Shown here: in pieces, positions 1 through 9,640 of the stretch
Layout: each line of letters opens with the position of its first letter
How positions within the stretch are numbered: position 1 is the stretch's first letter
Assembly (NCBI GenBank): GCA_026936335.1
Contig: JAPMXV010000056.1
Coordinates: forward strand, 248,001-312,000
Direction: 5' to 3'
Length of the DNA stretch: 64,000 nucleotides
DNA from: Mantamonas sphyraenae
Lineage: Eukaryota; CRuMs; Mantamonadidae
Program-made: the position numbers and the translations under genes
Notes under the pieces: generated by a model
Told to the model about the DNA's origin: nothing
The model's database searches: none
Seen by the model: the letters and a program-made list of their open reading frames with translations, nothing else

Positions 1-2455
1 TGCGCTCCTCGCGGCCCATAAAGAATTCATCCTCTTCAAAGTCGCGAATCTTTTCGTAGGTGAGTGTGGATGGGGTGTCGGCGCGGAAATGGTCGTGGAG
101 CCGAAGCACCTGCAGCAGCTGTTTGCGCAGCACCATGCCCGAGTGGGTCTTGATTTCCTCCTCGCCGATGTGGTGGGTGTCCAGCACGGGGAAGCCGTTG
201 TGGTTGCAGCCGCGCAGGGTTTCCACAATGTCTCGCAGGCGGACCACGCGTTCCAGGCACACCACGGGCGAGTTCATCACGTCGCGCACGTAGAAGCACT
301 CCAGCTTTTGCACCACGGTGCTGTGGTCCAGGAATGGCACACACTTGATTTCCAGCAGCGCATGGTACAGCGAGTGCGTAGCAAAGTCGGCCACCCATTT
401 GGCCACCATCACCGCAAGCATCACGGGCAACAGGAAGCGAATGTCGTTGGAAATCTCCAACACAATCACCGTCAGCGAAATGGTCAATCGAGACACGCCG
501 CCAAAGAATGCCGCGGCACCCACCAGCGCAAACGCACCTGGATCCAGCCACTCCACAGCGGGCCACGTCTGACGCAGCGCAAGGCCCACCATGCGACCAA
601 ACGTGCCGCCAATGACCAGCATAGGCACCACCAGACCCGATGACACCGCACTGCCTGCCGTGTACATGGCAAACAGAAAGTAGACAATGAGGAACGGCGC
701 CAGGACGCCGTGGCTGAACATGCCCGTTGTCTGCCTGCTGAACAAGTGTCGAATGGCCACGTCGCCATTCACCATGCTCAACGAGCCCATTGGATTGTAC
801 TGCGACTCGCCCTCGCAGCCAAACGTGGACGCCGTGTCCGGTGTGGTGTTGTCGGCGTTGAGCGGGCCTGGAAACACGCGTTGCGTGCAACCCGACCACA
901 GGGGCATGTAGAAACTGATCGTGGAAAACAGCAGGATGATGAGCACAGTGTCCAGGATGCGCCGTTTGCGGTAGGGGACCACGTGCTTGGCACGCCAGCG
1001 CGTGATCTTCAGGTTGAAAAACGTAAACAGGGTGCCCAGCACGCCGCCCCCCAGCCCCACCAACAGCGTGGGAAACACCATCAGCGCATCCATGTTCACC
1101 GTTTCGTTGATCCCAAACAGGAGCACCACTTTGTCCGCAAAGAAGCCAAAGCGTTCCTGCGGCTCCCAGCTCACAAACGCCGTTTTCATCAGCTCAACCG
1201 TAAAGGTGGAGCACATGCAGCCAAAGAACAGCATCCAGGTCAGCTTTTGGTCCCAAAACGACGCCACTTCTTCCATCACAAACAGCAGTCCGCCGATGGG
1301 TGCCCCAAACGCTGCCGAAACGCCGCACGCCGCGCTACAACCATCCTCTCGAGTGTCAGCCTCCCCCAACGCAAACACACACATCACCCCATCCTTCTGC
1401 ATTGCATTGCAGCACCTACCCGCCTGTGATAAAGTCTCGCTTGTCCTTGGGGTTGCGAAAGTTGCGGAAAAAGTTGCCGTCAAAGCCAAGCGTCTTGGAG
1501 CGGCCCTGGGTAATGCCCGCGCCTGCACATACACACACACATACCCTCTCGTGTGTTAGCGTGGGATTGTACAGCGCGGCAAGGGGGCTGGGGAACAACA
1601 TACCCAGCGTTGCGCCCATGTGGATCATGGGACCTTCGGGGCCGACCGGCAACCCGGATGCCACGGCAAACACACACGACCAAAACTTGACCAGCAGGGT
1701 GTTGATGTTAAACACCTTGGGAATGTGGGTGCCGTTAAGATAGCCCATGACCTCTGTGCAGTGGGGGGGTGCGCACGACGAAAGGGATTTCGGGAGGGTC
1801 AGCAGCCGGCAGCCGAAGGAAGCAAAGGGCCTTTGCAGGGAAGCTCTGAGGCGGCGCAGGGGCAAATGACACACGTACCAGGCACACCAGAGCCTGCTGC
1901 ACTGGGCATGATGAGGACAACGAGACAAGTGGAAATGAGGACGCAGCAGAGGGAAATAAAAACGAAGATGAGGAGGCCCGTGAAGGCGCGGGAGGCAAAC
2001 TCGCCGAGGTCTCGGTCTTCCAGGACGGCGTTGGCGGCCTCGATGCGCTGATCGGCAATCCAGTCGATTGTGTTGCTGAGAAGGAAGGAGACCAGGCCAA
2101 TGGCTACGCCGAGAACACCAAAGGTGACCCATTTGTTGCGCAGGGAGGTCAGCGGGGCACGCGACTTGTACTCTTTGAAGAGCACCGTGTGGGGCTCAAA
2201 GTAGTCGATGGACTCAAACTTGGCCATGCGCTTCTTCTCAGCCCGTGTGAACTTGTGCGTCACGTCACTGGACTCAAAGTCGCGTCCCTTTTGCAAGAAG
2301 CCCAGCGAGTCGTCCTGGAACTTTGCCAGATCATCCAAGTTGGACGAGTCGGACACCGTCGAGTTGGACCGTTGTCGCAGCCGCAGTGGCGTGTCGTCGT
2401 CGTCGTCCAGCTCTGCGTACTGGCCCGAATGGCTCCTGTGGACAAAAACAACCAT
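1..2455 (-). CDS. ClC-6/7-type chloride/proton antiporter (3' end beyond window)
   Basis: ClC family transporter, most like endolysosomal ClC-6/ClC-7. Coding exons on the minus strand are 2455-1879, 1753-1604, 1522-1420 and 1334-1, joined by three GT-AG introns of 125, 81 and 85 bp; all phases agree. The spliced protein reads GSGVPEVMGYLNG (first anion-binding loop), LPVGPEGPMIHMGA (gating-glutamate loop), AGITQGRS and then LFVMEEVASFWDQ, which carries the internal 'proton glutamate' of exchangers. The C-terminal CBS region begins but runs off position 1. The K usually found in GKEGP is P here; the gating Glu is kept, so proton-coupled exchange is inferred. The start is uncertain: the ATG at 2455 gives an acidic cytosolic N terminus, but a good 3' splice site (TTTTTGTCCACAG) lies just inside it at about 2443, so a further upstream exon is possible. 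Confidence 0.88.
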
Positions 2456-2557
2456 CACAGGGGAATGTGTGAGTGAGGGGGAACGGAGATGTGCTGCAAG
2501 AACCGAGTTGTGACAACAAACATGGTTTGGATTTTGGGTTTGATTCGAGTGCGCAAG

Positions 2558-3612
2558 TCAATCATCCTCCTCGTCAAACTCAATGCTTGCCTTGCTGTTC
2601 GACTGCTTCCATTCTGTGTTGTCTGCGTCGGAAGTTTGTGAGTTGGACGTCCAGGCGGACGTCGAGGAGGAGGAGGAGGAGGAGGCAGAGGAGGAGGATC
2701 CTGAACCCGAGGATGCGGACGATGATGTCGACTTTGCATCGCCGACACTGGAGGATCGCTTGGAAAGATCCATTCCACCGAGGGCTTTCCAGCGCTTGGG
2801 GTCCCTGCTGAATTGCTTGACCTGCTTGTTTGCGGCCAGATCCAGCTGCAGGCGATTGCGGCAGAGAAAGCGCATCCACTGTTGAGTGGCCTGTGGGAGT
2901 CCCACTTCGGAAAAGGCATACTGCCAGTGGGGGATGCCAAGGTGCATGATCATGAGACGCACGTAGTCGGAGAAGGAGTCGGCCACAAACGTCCAACGCG
3001 CACTGTCGTCCTGAAACCAGACGCTGGGCTCGCTTGCGTTCTTGATGTAAAAGAAAGCGACGTGCCCGTCGAGACAGGAGGCATCCAGGTCAAAGGCAAC
3101 CACCGAGTTGCCCTCTACAAACTGGAAAAGGCGCGGTGGGGGGCGGTGGGGGGGGTGGGGGAGTCAGGTTAGCGGGACGCTTGTTCACGGCCAATCACCT
3201 CGCGCACGTACCAATTCATCTGTACAGCCGATGCCGCTGGGCATCTTTGTTTTCAGGCGCACGACCTGTGAGAGCGGGTTGAGGTGCATGCAACCCAGGG
3301 GCACGGTTTTGCCTGGACGCGCGCAAACCGGGGCTGGTCAGTTCTTGGCAAAGGGTTCTCCACTGTGGCAATGTCTCAAGGGCCACACGCACCGTTCCAC
3401 AGCACGTGCCAGCGCAATAATAATCCATCCGAGGTGGCGAGAAAGGTCTGAAAGTCGTCTGGGAGTTTGTAGGGGGCGTTTTGCGAGTGCCAATCATCCA
3501 ACTCGCTGGACTGGATGCCGTGGCGCTCAAAGTACTGCACACGGGACACGCCTGTATGGTTTTCCAAGTACCGGATGGCCTCGACAATGTTTTGCTGAAA
3601 AGCAGTGTCCAT
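2558..3612 (-). CDS. TPGS2: Tubulin polyglutamylase complex subunit 2 homologue
   Basis: Three exons on the minus strand, 3612-3393, 3312-3212 and 3121-2558 (introns 80 and 90 bp), give 294 residues in a continuous frame. The middle resembles human TPGS2: a SMI1/KNR4-like fold with LPDDFQTFLATSDGLLLRW, then TVPLGCMHLNPLSQ, and the diagnostic stretch WTFVADSFSDYVRLMIMHLG followed by IPHWQYAF. The C terminus is a Ser-rich, acidic, disordered tail. TPGS2 is a non-catalytic subunit of the TTLL1 tubulin polyglutamylase complex, acting on axonemal and centriolar microtubules, which fits the kinesin-9 gene elsewhere in the window. I chose the ATG at 3612; the frame stays open further upstream but without an ATG, so an extra 5' exon before the TTTCAG near 3698 cannot be excluded. 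It lies 130 bp downstream of the ankyrin-Roco gene on the same strand. Confidence 0.82.
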
Positions 3613-3739
3613 GCAGAGGGGCAGTCGCGAGGAGGGGGTCGGGGGGAAGGCAAGCGGTTGTGTTGGCGGGGCTGGTGCATCGTAGCCATGGTCATCCTGA
3701 AACAATGATTCAAGTTGTGACACACATCATCCACACTCT

Positions 3740-6700
3740 TCAAACTCCTTCTTCATTTTCTTTTCCATCCTCCTTCTCTGCAGCTTCTCCAGATTCCTCC
3801 GTTCCGGCTCGCTCTCCGAGCAGCTCATCCAGATGCAGCTGCAGCTCCACAACCACCGCACGCAGTTCTTCCAACTCCTTACCAGATGACGACGATGACC
3901 CCATCCCGTTCATCTCCTCCAGTGTCTGTGCCACCATCGATCGCACTGCGTCCATGTCTGCTGTGCCCCCGGCCCTGTGGTTCACCTGCAGCTCAGTCAC
4001 CCAGCCCAGCAGCTGTGGATACTGGTTCGCAAGTGTCTTGATCGCCTGCCATGACTTGCCCAGCCGCCGTTCCATGCTGCCGACACGCTTCTCCATGTCC
4101 TTTCGCCACGCCTGCAGTTCCTTCAGTGCATCTTTGTCATCCAGCACGCGTCCATACAACAGCGCCTGGGTGTGAAGATCCTGGTTGTGCACCATGCACC
4201 ACCCACTGTCCTCCTTGTCTACCTCCACCAGCGCAGACACCTCCACACGCAACCCATGCTGCCCCCAGTCCATCCGCAACACCTCCTCCACCTTCTCACT
4301 GCCCACACACACGTGACACAGCGGGTAGCACCGCATGTTCCCAGACAGCCCGTCACACAGCCCGCTCTCGGCCGCCAGCCGTCGCACAAGCACCTCCACC
4401 TGGATCATCGTCTCTGCCACCCCACGCCACGAGTTTCGTGCCACCACCACGTCCATGTACCGTGTGTGTGGCTCATGCACAACCACGATGTGCGGTGCAT
4501 CCATGGGCCACACGTGCATCCAGTTGGTGTGCACACGCTCGGCCTTGATTCCTCCTGGGTATGCCTCAATCAGCCGCACCTGCACCAGATTGAACAGCGC
4601 AGGTGGCAGCATGTGCCACTTCTCTGCCTGCCATGCTTCATCCAGCTGTGCGACTGCGTCTGTTTGCATCCCATCCACCACCCACACAAACCGCCTCCCA
4701 ATCCGACACCCGTTCCCTGCCATCCACTCCACAGGCAGCTCCATCTCCACCGTCCGCAGAAACGGAAACACAAGCGTGTCTTCACCCACGCGTGCACACA
4801 TCTCCACCTCACACAGCAGCTCCAGCAGCATATCCGCCACACCATCTTCCCCACCACCACCACCTCCTTGTCCCCATAGCTCCCCATGCAGCTCAGCAAC
4901 CTGCTCCCGCAATCCATCATCCCATTTCACCAGCCCATGGTGCTTCCCCTCTGCAATTTGCTTCCCTTTGTCCAGCCCCTGCACCTCTGCACCGCTCACA
5001 AAACCTCCCATCAGCTTTGCCAGCCACACAGGGTCCACCACAACCACCCCTGACCCTCTGTGCCACACCACCTCTTGCATGTGGTGCAGTTCCTCCAGCG
5101 ATGAATGAAAGATCCGCCCGCTCTTGCTCGGAAAGTGCTCCCGGATCTCCTCATTCCCCTTCACCATCGCCTCGAGTTCCTCTTCACGCATCCACGGCTG
5201 CTCCATCCCGCCACTCTCCCGCAGTCCCTGCACATACTTCTGCAGCTCCACTGTCCCGCGTGGCACCATCCTGTCCTCTGCCAGTGCCACACTCGCTTCC
5301 TCCAGACTGCCCAACAGCCCATCCACGTTGCCCTTCCACACATCTCCATCCACCACAAACACTCCCTTCTTAGCATCCATCCGCAGCTGCTCGTACCTCT
5401 TGCTCTCCTTCCACGCTTCCACCCACCCTTGCACCATCCCACGTGCCTCCTCCCGATCCATCCTCTCCCCCACCTTCACCTTCTCTCCTAGATCTGCATG
5501 CGTCACCACAAACCACATCTGCGGCTTCTTCTTCCCTGCCACCTTGGATGCCACCTTGCTTGCCACCATGTCCAGCCACACCTCCAGCTCCCCACGTGCT
5601 GCCTCCATGTCCACCCTGTGCCCACCTGCCACCGCATCCCACGCCACCATCGATGCCACCAGCACAAACACCCCGCCCTGGCCCATCAACAGGTACTGGT
5701 GGCCCACCCAGTACTCTGCCTGGCCGCCATAGTCACTGATGCGCACACGTACATCCCCACCCTTCAGATCAAACTCATACACATCCATGCTGTGTGTGGC
5801 ATCCGTCGTCCTCTCCACACTGTCCAGCTTGCGTTTGGCTATGCGCCACCTGAACAACACCTTGCCCCACTCTCCCCACGAGCTATTCCGCTTCATCGTG
5901 TCAATCAACGTCGTCTTGCCTTGCCCACCATGTCCAAGGACCATCCAGTTCACCCATTCCCATGCAGTGTCCATCCTTCCCAGATACTCCACCACTGCCT
6001 GCGCTCCCTTCTTCACCACAAACCCAGGCACATCGTCCAACGCTTCGTCATGTTCCAGCAGCAAGTTTTTCAGCTTCCCCAGCTTCCCCATTGCTTGTCT
6101 GGGTAACAAGCTGATGCCCGATCTGCGCAGATCCAGCACACGCAGCTCCACACACATGCCAATCTCCTCAGGCAGCTCTGACACACCGCTGTCACTCCCA
6201 GCCACCAAACACAGCGCCTGGGCTTGGATGCAGCGATCAGAGGACAGCTCATCAGCCAACTGCTGCGAGGTGGTGAACGACACAAGGCCATCCCGCTCAG
6301 CCCAGGCACCCAGCATGGTCAGATGTGTCGACGGATGCCTGCTTGCGGCGATGTCGAGTGGAGACTTGCCATTCTTGGCTTTGACAGTGACATCTGCACC
6401 ACGTGCGATGAGAAGCGTTGTCGTCTCTGTGTGCCCATTCTGTGCTGCAATGTACAACGGTGTCCACCCCTTCTCTGTTGCCTTGTCCACCTCGGCTCCC
6501 CTGTCCACCAGCATCGTCGCCGTCTCTGTGTGCCCCTCCTGTGCTGCAATGTACAACGGTGTCCACCCGTCCTCGTCCGGCTTGTCCACCTCTGCTCCCC
6601 TGACCAGCAGCATCGCCGCCGTCTCTGTGTGTCCGTTCCGTGCTGCAATGTGCAACGGTGTCCACCCGTACTTCTGCGCCTTGTCCACCTCTGCTCCCCT

Positions 6701-7858
6701 GTCCATCAGCATCGTCGCCGTCTCTGTGTGCCCCTCCTGTGCTGTAATGTACAACGGCGTCCACCCGTTCACGTCCGGCTTGTCCACCTCTGCTCCCCTG
6801 TCCAGCAGCATCGTCGCCGTCTGTGTGTGCCCATTCTGTGCTGCAATGTACAAGGGTGTGGTCCCAGTCTTCTGCGCCTTGTCCACCTCTGCTCCCCTGT
6901 CAAGCAGCATCGTCGCCGTCTCTGTGTGCCCATTCAGTGCTGCAATGAGCAACGGCGTCCACCCGTCCTCCTTCGCCTTGTCCACCTCTGCTCCCCTGTC
7001 AAGCAGCATCGTTGCCGTCTCTGTGTGCCCCTTCTGTGCTGCAATGTACAACGGTGTCCACCCCTTCTCTGTTGCCTTGTCCACCTCTGCTCCCCTGTCA
7101 AGCAGCATCGTCGCCGTCTCTGTGTGCCCATTCTGTGCTGCAATGTACAAGGGTGTGGCCCCGTCCTTCTCCGCCTTGTCCACCTCTGCTCCTCTGTCAA
7201 GCAGCATCGTCGCCGTCTCTGTGTGCCCGTTCAGTGCTGCAATGAGCAACGGCGTCCACCCGTCCTTCTCCGCCTTGTCCACTTCTGCTCCCCTGTCCAC
7301 CAGCATCGTCGCGGTCTCTGTGTGCCCGTTCAGTGCTGCAACGAGCAACGGCGTCCACCCGTCCTTCTCCGCCTTGTCCACCTCTGCTCCCCTGTCCACC
7401 AGCATCGTTGCCGTCTCTGTGTGCCCCTTCTGTGCTGCAATGAGCAACGGCGTCCACCCGTCCTCCTTCGCCTTGTCCACCTCTGCTCCCCTGTCAAGCA
7501 GCATCGTCGCCGTCTCTGTGTGCCCATTCTGTGCTGCAATGTACAAGGGTGTGGCCCCAGTCTTCTGCGCCTTGTCCACCTCTGCTCCCCTGTCCACCAG
7601 CATCATCACTGTCTCTGTGTGTCCGTTCTGTGCTGCAATGTACAACGGTGTACACCCGTCCTCGTCCGCCTTGTCCACCTCTGCTCCCCTGTCCAGCAGC
7701 ATCGTCGCCGCCTCCGTGATTCCCTCCCGACCCGCCACCATCAACGCCGTCCACCCAGCCCCATTCAATTCGTTCACATCTGCACCCCCCTCAATCAACT
7801 TTGTCATTGCACTCACAGCACCCTTCTCCACTGCCCCAATCAGCTCTGTGCTGCTCAT
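3740..7858 (-). CDS. Ankyrin-repeat Roco (Roc-COR) GTPase
   Basis: Intronless ORF of 1372 residues. Residues ~30-525 are about 15 ankyrin repeats of exactly 33 residues, the core ones nearly identical (GWTPLLIAALNGHTETATML type). One or two leucine-rich repeats follow (LPEEIGMCVELRVLDLRRSG), then a Roc GTPase domain at ~650-860 with P-loop GHGGQGKTTL, switch II DYGGQ and THAD as the G4 motif (human Roco/DAPK1-like). A COR-like region follows (VVWHRGSGVVVVDPVWLAKL). The C terminus (~1300-1372) is a predicted coiled coil ending in an acidic tail. No kinase domain is present. Roco proteins are signalling GTPases that dimerise through COR; the ankyrin array is presumably the ligand or partner sensor. 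Function in this organism is unknown. The single ORF and clean start at 7858 need no splicing. Confidence 0.85.
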   Translation of the reverse strand: MSSTELIGAVEKGAVSAMTKLIEGGADVNELNGAGWTALMVAGREGITEAATMLLDRGAEVDKADEDGCTPLYIAAQNGHTETVMMLVDRGAEVDKAQKTGATPLYIAAQNGHTETATMLLDRGAEVDKAKEDGWTPLLIAAQKGHTETATMLVDRGAEVDKAEKDGWTPLLVAALNGHTETATMLVDRGAEVDKAEKDGWTPLLIAALNGHTETATMLLDRGAEVDKAEKDGATPLYIAAQNGHTETATMLLDRGAEVDKATEKGWTPLYIAAQKGHTETATMLLDRGAEVDKAKEDGWTPLLIAALNGHTETATMLLDRGAEVDKAQKTGTTPLYIAAQNGHTQTATMLLDRGAEVDKPDVNGWTPLYITAQEGHTETATMLMDRGAEVDKAQKYGWTPLHIAARNGHTETAAMLLVRGAEVDKPDEDGWTPLYIAAQEGHTETATMLVDRGAEVDKATEKGWTPLYIAAQNGHTETTTLLIARGADVTVKAKNGKSPLDIAASRHPSTHLTMLGAWAERDGLVSFTTSQQLADELSSDRCIQAQALCLVAGSDSGVSELPEEIGMCVELRVLDLRRSGISLLPRQAMGKLGKLKNLLLEHDEALDDVPGFVVKKGAQAVVEYLGRMDTAWEWVNWMVLGHGGQGKTTLIDTMKRNSSWGEWGKVLFRWRIAKRKLDSVERTTDATHSMDVYEFDLKGGDVRVRISDYGGQAEYWVGHQYLLMGQGGVFVLVASMVAWDAVAGGHRVDMEAARGELEVWLDMVASKVASKVAGKKKPQMWFVVTHADLGEKVKVGERMDREEARGMVQGWVEAWKESKRYEQLRMDAKKGVFVVDGDVWKGNVDGLLGSLEEASVALAEDRMVPRGTVELQKYVQGLRESGGMEQPWMREEELEAMVKGNEEIREHFPSKSGRIFHSSLEELHHMQEVVWHRGSGVVVVDPVWLAKLMGGFVSGAEVQGLDKGKQIAEGKHHGLVKWDDGLREQVAELHGELWGQGGGGGGEDGVADMLLELLCEVEMCARVGEDTLVFPFLRTVEMELPVEWMAGNGCRIGRRFVWVVDGMQTDAVAQLDEAWQAEKWHMLPPALFNLVQVRLIEAYPGGIKAERVHTNWMHVWPMDAPHIVVVHEPHTRYMDVVVARNSWRGVAETMIQVEVLVRRLAAESGLCDGLSGNMRCYPLCHVCVGSEKVEEVLRMDWGQHGLRVEVSALVEVDKEDSGWCMVHNQDLHTQALLYGRVLDDKDALKELQAWRKDMEKRVGSMERRLGKSWQAIKTLANQYPQLLGWVTELQVNHRAGGTADMDAVRSMVAQTLEEMNGMGSSSSSGKELEELRAVVVELQLHLDELLGERAGTEESGEAAEKEDGKENEEGV
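6370..7770 (-). repeat. 99-bp tandem repeat array encoding ankyrin repeats
   Basis: About 14 head-to-tail units of 99 bp (33 codons) inside the ankyrin-Roco gene. Units near 6900-7600 differ at only a few codons, mainly in the four residues opening each repeat (EKDG, KEDG, QKTG, TEKG) and in LLIAAL versus LYIAAQ. The variants recur in blocks, for example a QKTG unit followed by KEDG or TEKG units, which suggests recent unequal crossing-over of multi-unit segments. Confidence 0.9.
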
Positions 7859-8520
7859 TCTCCCCTTCGCCCCACACGTCAGCTCTTCTCACCTCCAACC
7901 TCCCCAATAAACCCCACCCCCCACCCCCACCCCCACCCCATCACCCACTCCTTTCACAGAAACCACCGTCCCCTCACCTTTCACAATCAGATTGCCTCTC
8001 CCGCCGCACCCTCCAGTTTCCTTCTCCCACCCTCACCCCTTCCCTCCCATTCCCAATCACACCACCCCCACCATTACCCATCCCCACTCTTCCCTCCTCC
8101 CCCATGACCCCTTCCCCTAGCCCACACATCCCTTCCCGTCCCTATGGCACCGACGCCATTCTCCACTCCACCCACCCACCCCTTTCCCAATGGATTCCAC
8201 CGCCTCCACTTTCACCGCACCTCTGCCTTTCATCATGTCCCTCAGAACTCCTAGCCCCCCCCCGCATGCACGTCAGCCCCACATGGGCCAGTGTCCAACT
8301 CAAAACACCCACTCACATCATCCTCCTGCCCTGCCAACCGTACACACGTGTCCATGTCACCATTCTCCACCTCTGTCATCGTCCCTCTCAAGTCCCGCAC
8401 GATGACGGCAGCCTGCTTGCATCCAACGTGCGGCAGGCTGGAACACGCTGCCAGGACCCTACGCACCAAACCAAAGGCACCACCTGCGACTGAGCGTTTT
8501 ACAGTCTTTACATTCACAGC
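7859..8520. other. Gene-free pyrimidine-rich stretch (plus strand C-rich)
   Basis: From about 7865 to 8340 the plus strand is almost devoid of G and dominated by CCC/CAC/TCC runs such as repeated CCACCC near 7905-7940. The minus strand is therefore G-rich, with several GGG tracts that could form G-quadruplexes. It sits immediately upstream of the start of the ankyrin-Roco gene and downstream of the membrane-protein gene, so it is probably promoter or 3'-flank sequence. The remainder to 8520 has a short minus-strand ORF (8251-8517) with no recognisable features. I see no RNA gene. Confidence 0.6.
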
Positions 8521-9537
8521 TCACTCTGACCTCACCGCGCCATAGCTTTTCCCTGGTGCCGTCGCTGTCGTCCGCCGCTGCACCTGCCACCATTGCTCGG
8601 CATGGACAAACAGGGCAACCACCGCTGTGCCTGCCGCAAGCCACAAAATCGTCGCTGACAAACTCAACACCCACTGTTCCGTTTCAACATACAGTTGCAT
8701 GTCAAACCGGTCGCTGACGGGCAAAACACTGATCACAACCCCGCCCGCAACAAACCACAGCACCAGCCCACCCACCACACCACACAGGGTCAGGAACGAC
8801 CACATGGGTGGACCCCACACCAATGCAACGACTTGGCTGACAAACGGCAGGCATGTCCCCACCAGCAGAGCAATCGCAAACTCCCCCCACGATCCACGCT
8901 GACGATTGTGAGCTGCGTCCTTGCTGTGTTTCCGCGACCTCTCCATGATCCATCGGATCAATGAGCGAAGAACAGGGTGTGCAGCAAGCAGAGACCCAGC
9001 CAGCGAGATCACACGCAGCGCCGCCTGCACAAACACTTCCTGCACCACCTGCACCTCCTTGGTCAGGTCACTCACGCTCACTTCCGTGTCCAAAGTGTCA
9101 AAGTGGCCGATAGTGATCGGTGGGTTGCGCAGTTGCATGGCCCATCCATGGATGGGTTCCTCCGAGTCACGGTTGGACACCAGCAGCGTCGAAGCCATGC
9201 CAAGCTTGCTGCCCGGCAGCACGTAGTCGACACATCGCACTGTAGACGCCAGATAGTGACGTGCAAGCAGTACGGTGCTGTCTGGGAACAACGGGCTGGT
9301 ATCCATCGGCACATCGGCATCCACGGCAGAGTCCATCCGCAACGAGACACTCGGCTGGCAGTTTTGCGGCCGGTGGAACCCGAGCACCAGCTTCGGGCTT
9401 TCCTGTTGCGCTGACACCACGTCTCCCGTCCACCAGCCTGACACGAGACACACCGGAGCTCCTTGTCTGGGAACGGCTTGCATTGTGGCGTTTACCACCG
9501 CGTGTGAGCCCAGCTGCGCTGTGGGCTTCAACACCAT
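8521..9537 (-). CDS. Predicted multi-pass membrane protein, possibly TMEM43-like
   Basis: Single ORF of 338 residues. The first ~170 residues are a soluble, beta-rich looking domain. Four hydrophobic segments follow: about 185-205 (ISLAGSLLAAHPVL), 230-252 (FAIALLVGTCLPFVSQVVAL), 258-287 (FLTLCGVVGGLVLWFVAGGV) and 300-320 (LSATILWLAAGTAVVALF). A lumenal domain followed by C-terminal membrane helices, with a Pro-rich WGPPMW between helices, recalls the layout of TMEM43/LUMA, but the N-terminal helix of that family is missing and I see no diagnostic motif. Identification is therefore tentative. The start ATG at 9537 lies 103 bp from the divergent gene at 9641. Additional 5' exons are possible but no space is left for long ones. 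Confidence 0.6.
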   Translation of the reverse strand: MVLKPTAQLGSHAVVNATMQAVPRQGAPVCLVSGWWTGDVVSAQQESPKLVLGFHRPQNCQPSVSLRMDSAVDADVPMDTSPLFPDSTVLLARHYLASTVRCVDYVLPGSKLGMASTLLVSNRDSEEPIHGWAMQLRNPPITIGHFDTLDTEVSVSDLTKEVQVVQEVFVQAALRVISLAGSLLAAHPVLRSLIRWIMERSRKHSKDAAHNRQRGSWGEFAIALLVGTCLPFVSQVVALVWGPPMWSFLTLCGVVGGLVLWFVAGGVVISVLPVSDRFDMQLYVETEQWVLSLSATILWLAAGTAVVALFVHAEQWWQVQRRTTATAPGKSYGAVRSE

Positions 9538-9640
9538 ATACTACAAGTGCTGAGCTATCCAGCATTCAATGAACAATCACTGTGTGTGCAGATTGCAGCC
9601 CAGTTGAATCCCCCCAGCCGACACAAGCGTAACCGTCGAA
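9538..9640. promoter_or_regulatory. Short divergent intergenic region (candidate bidirectional promoter)
   Basis: 103 bp separate the start codons of the minus-strand membrane-protein gene and the plus-strand RD-repeat gene. Any promoter for both must lie here or within the 5' coding regions. I see no clear TATA box. The call is inferred from geometry only. Confidence 0.4.

Noticed and set aside
6370-7770. CRISPR-like regular repeat array
   Set aside because: Repeats are contiguous 99-bp coding units of ankyrin repeats, without unique spacers, in a eukaryotic gene.
5739-8107. Two long plus-strand ORFs (723 and 627 codons) with periodic Cys/Ser repeats
   Set aside because: They are antisense translations of the ankyrin array; the periodicity comes from the 99-bp coding repeat of the minus-strand gene.
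8251-8517. 89-codon minus-strand ORF downstream of the membrane-protein gene
   Set aside because: No motif or domain-like pattern, and it lies in probable 3' flank; not enough to call a gene.
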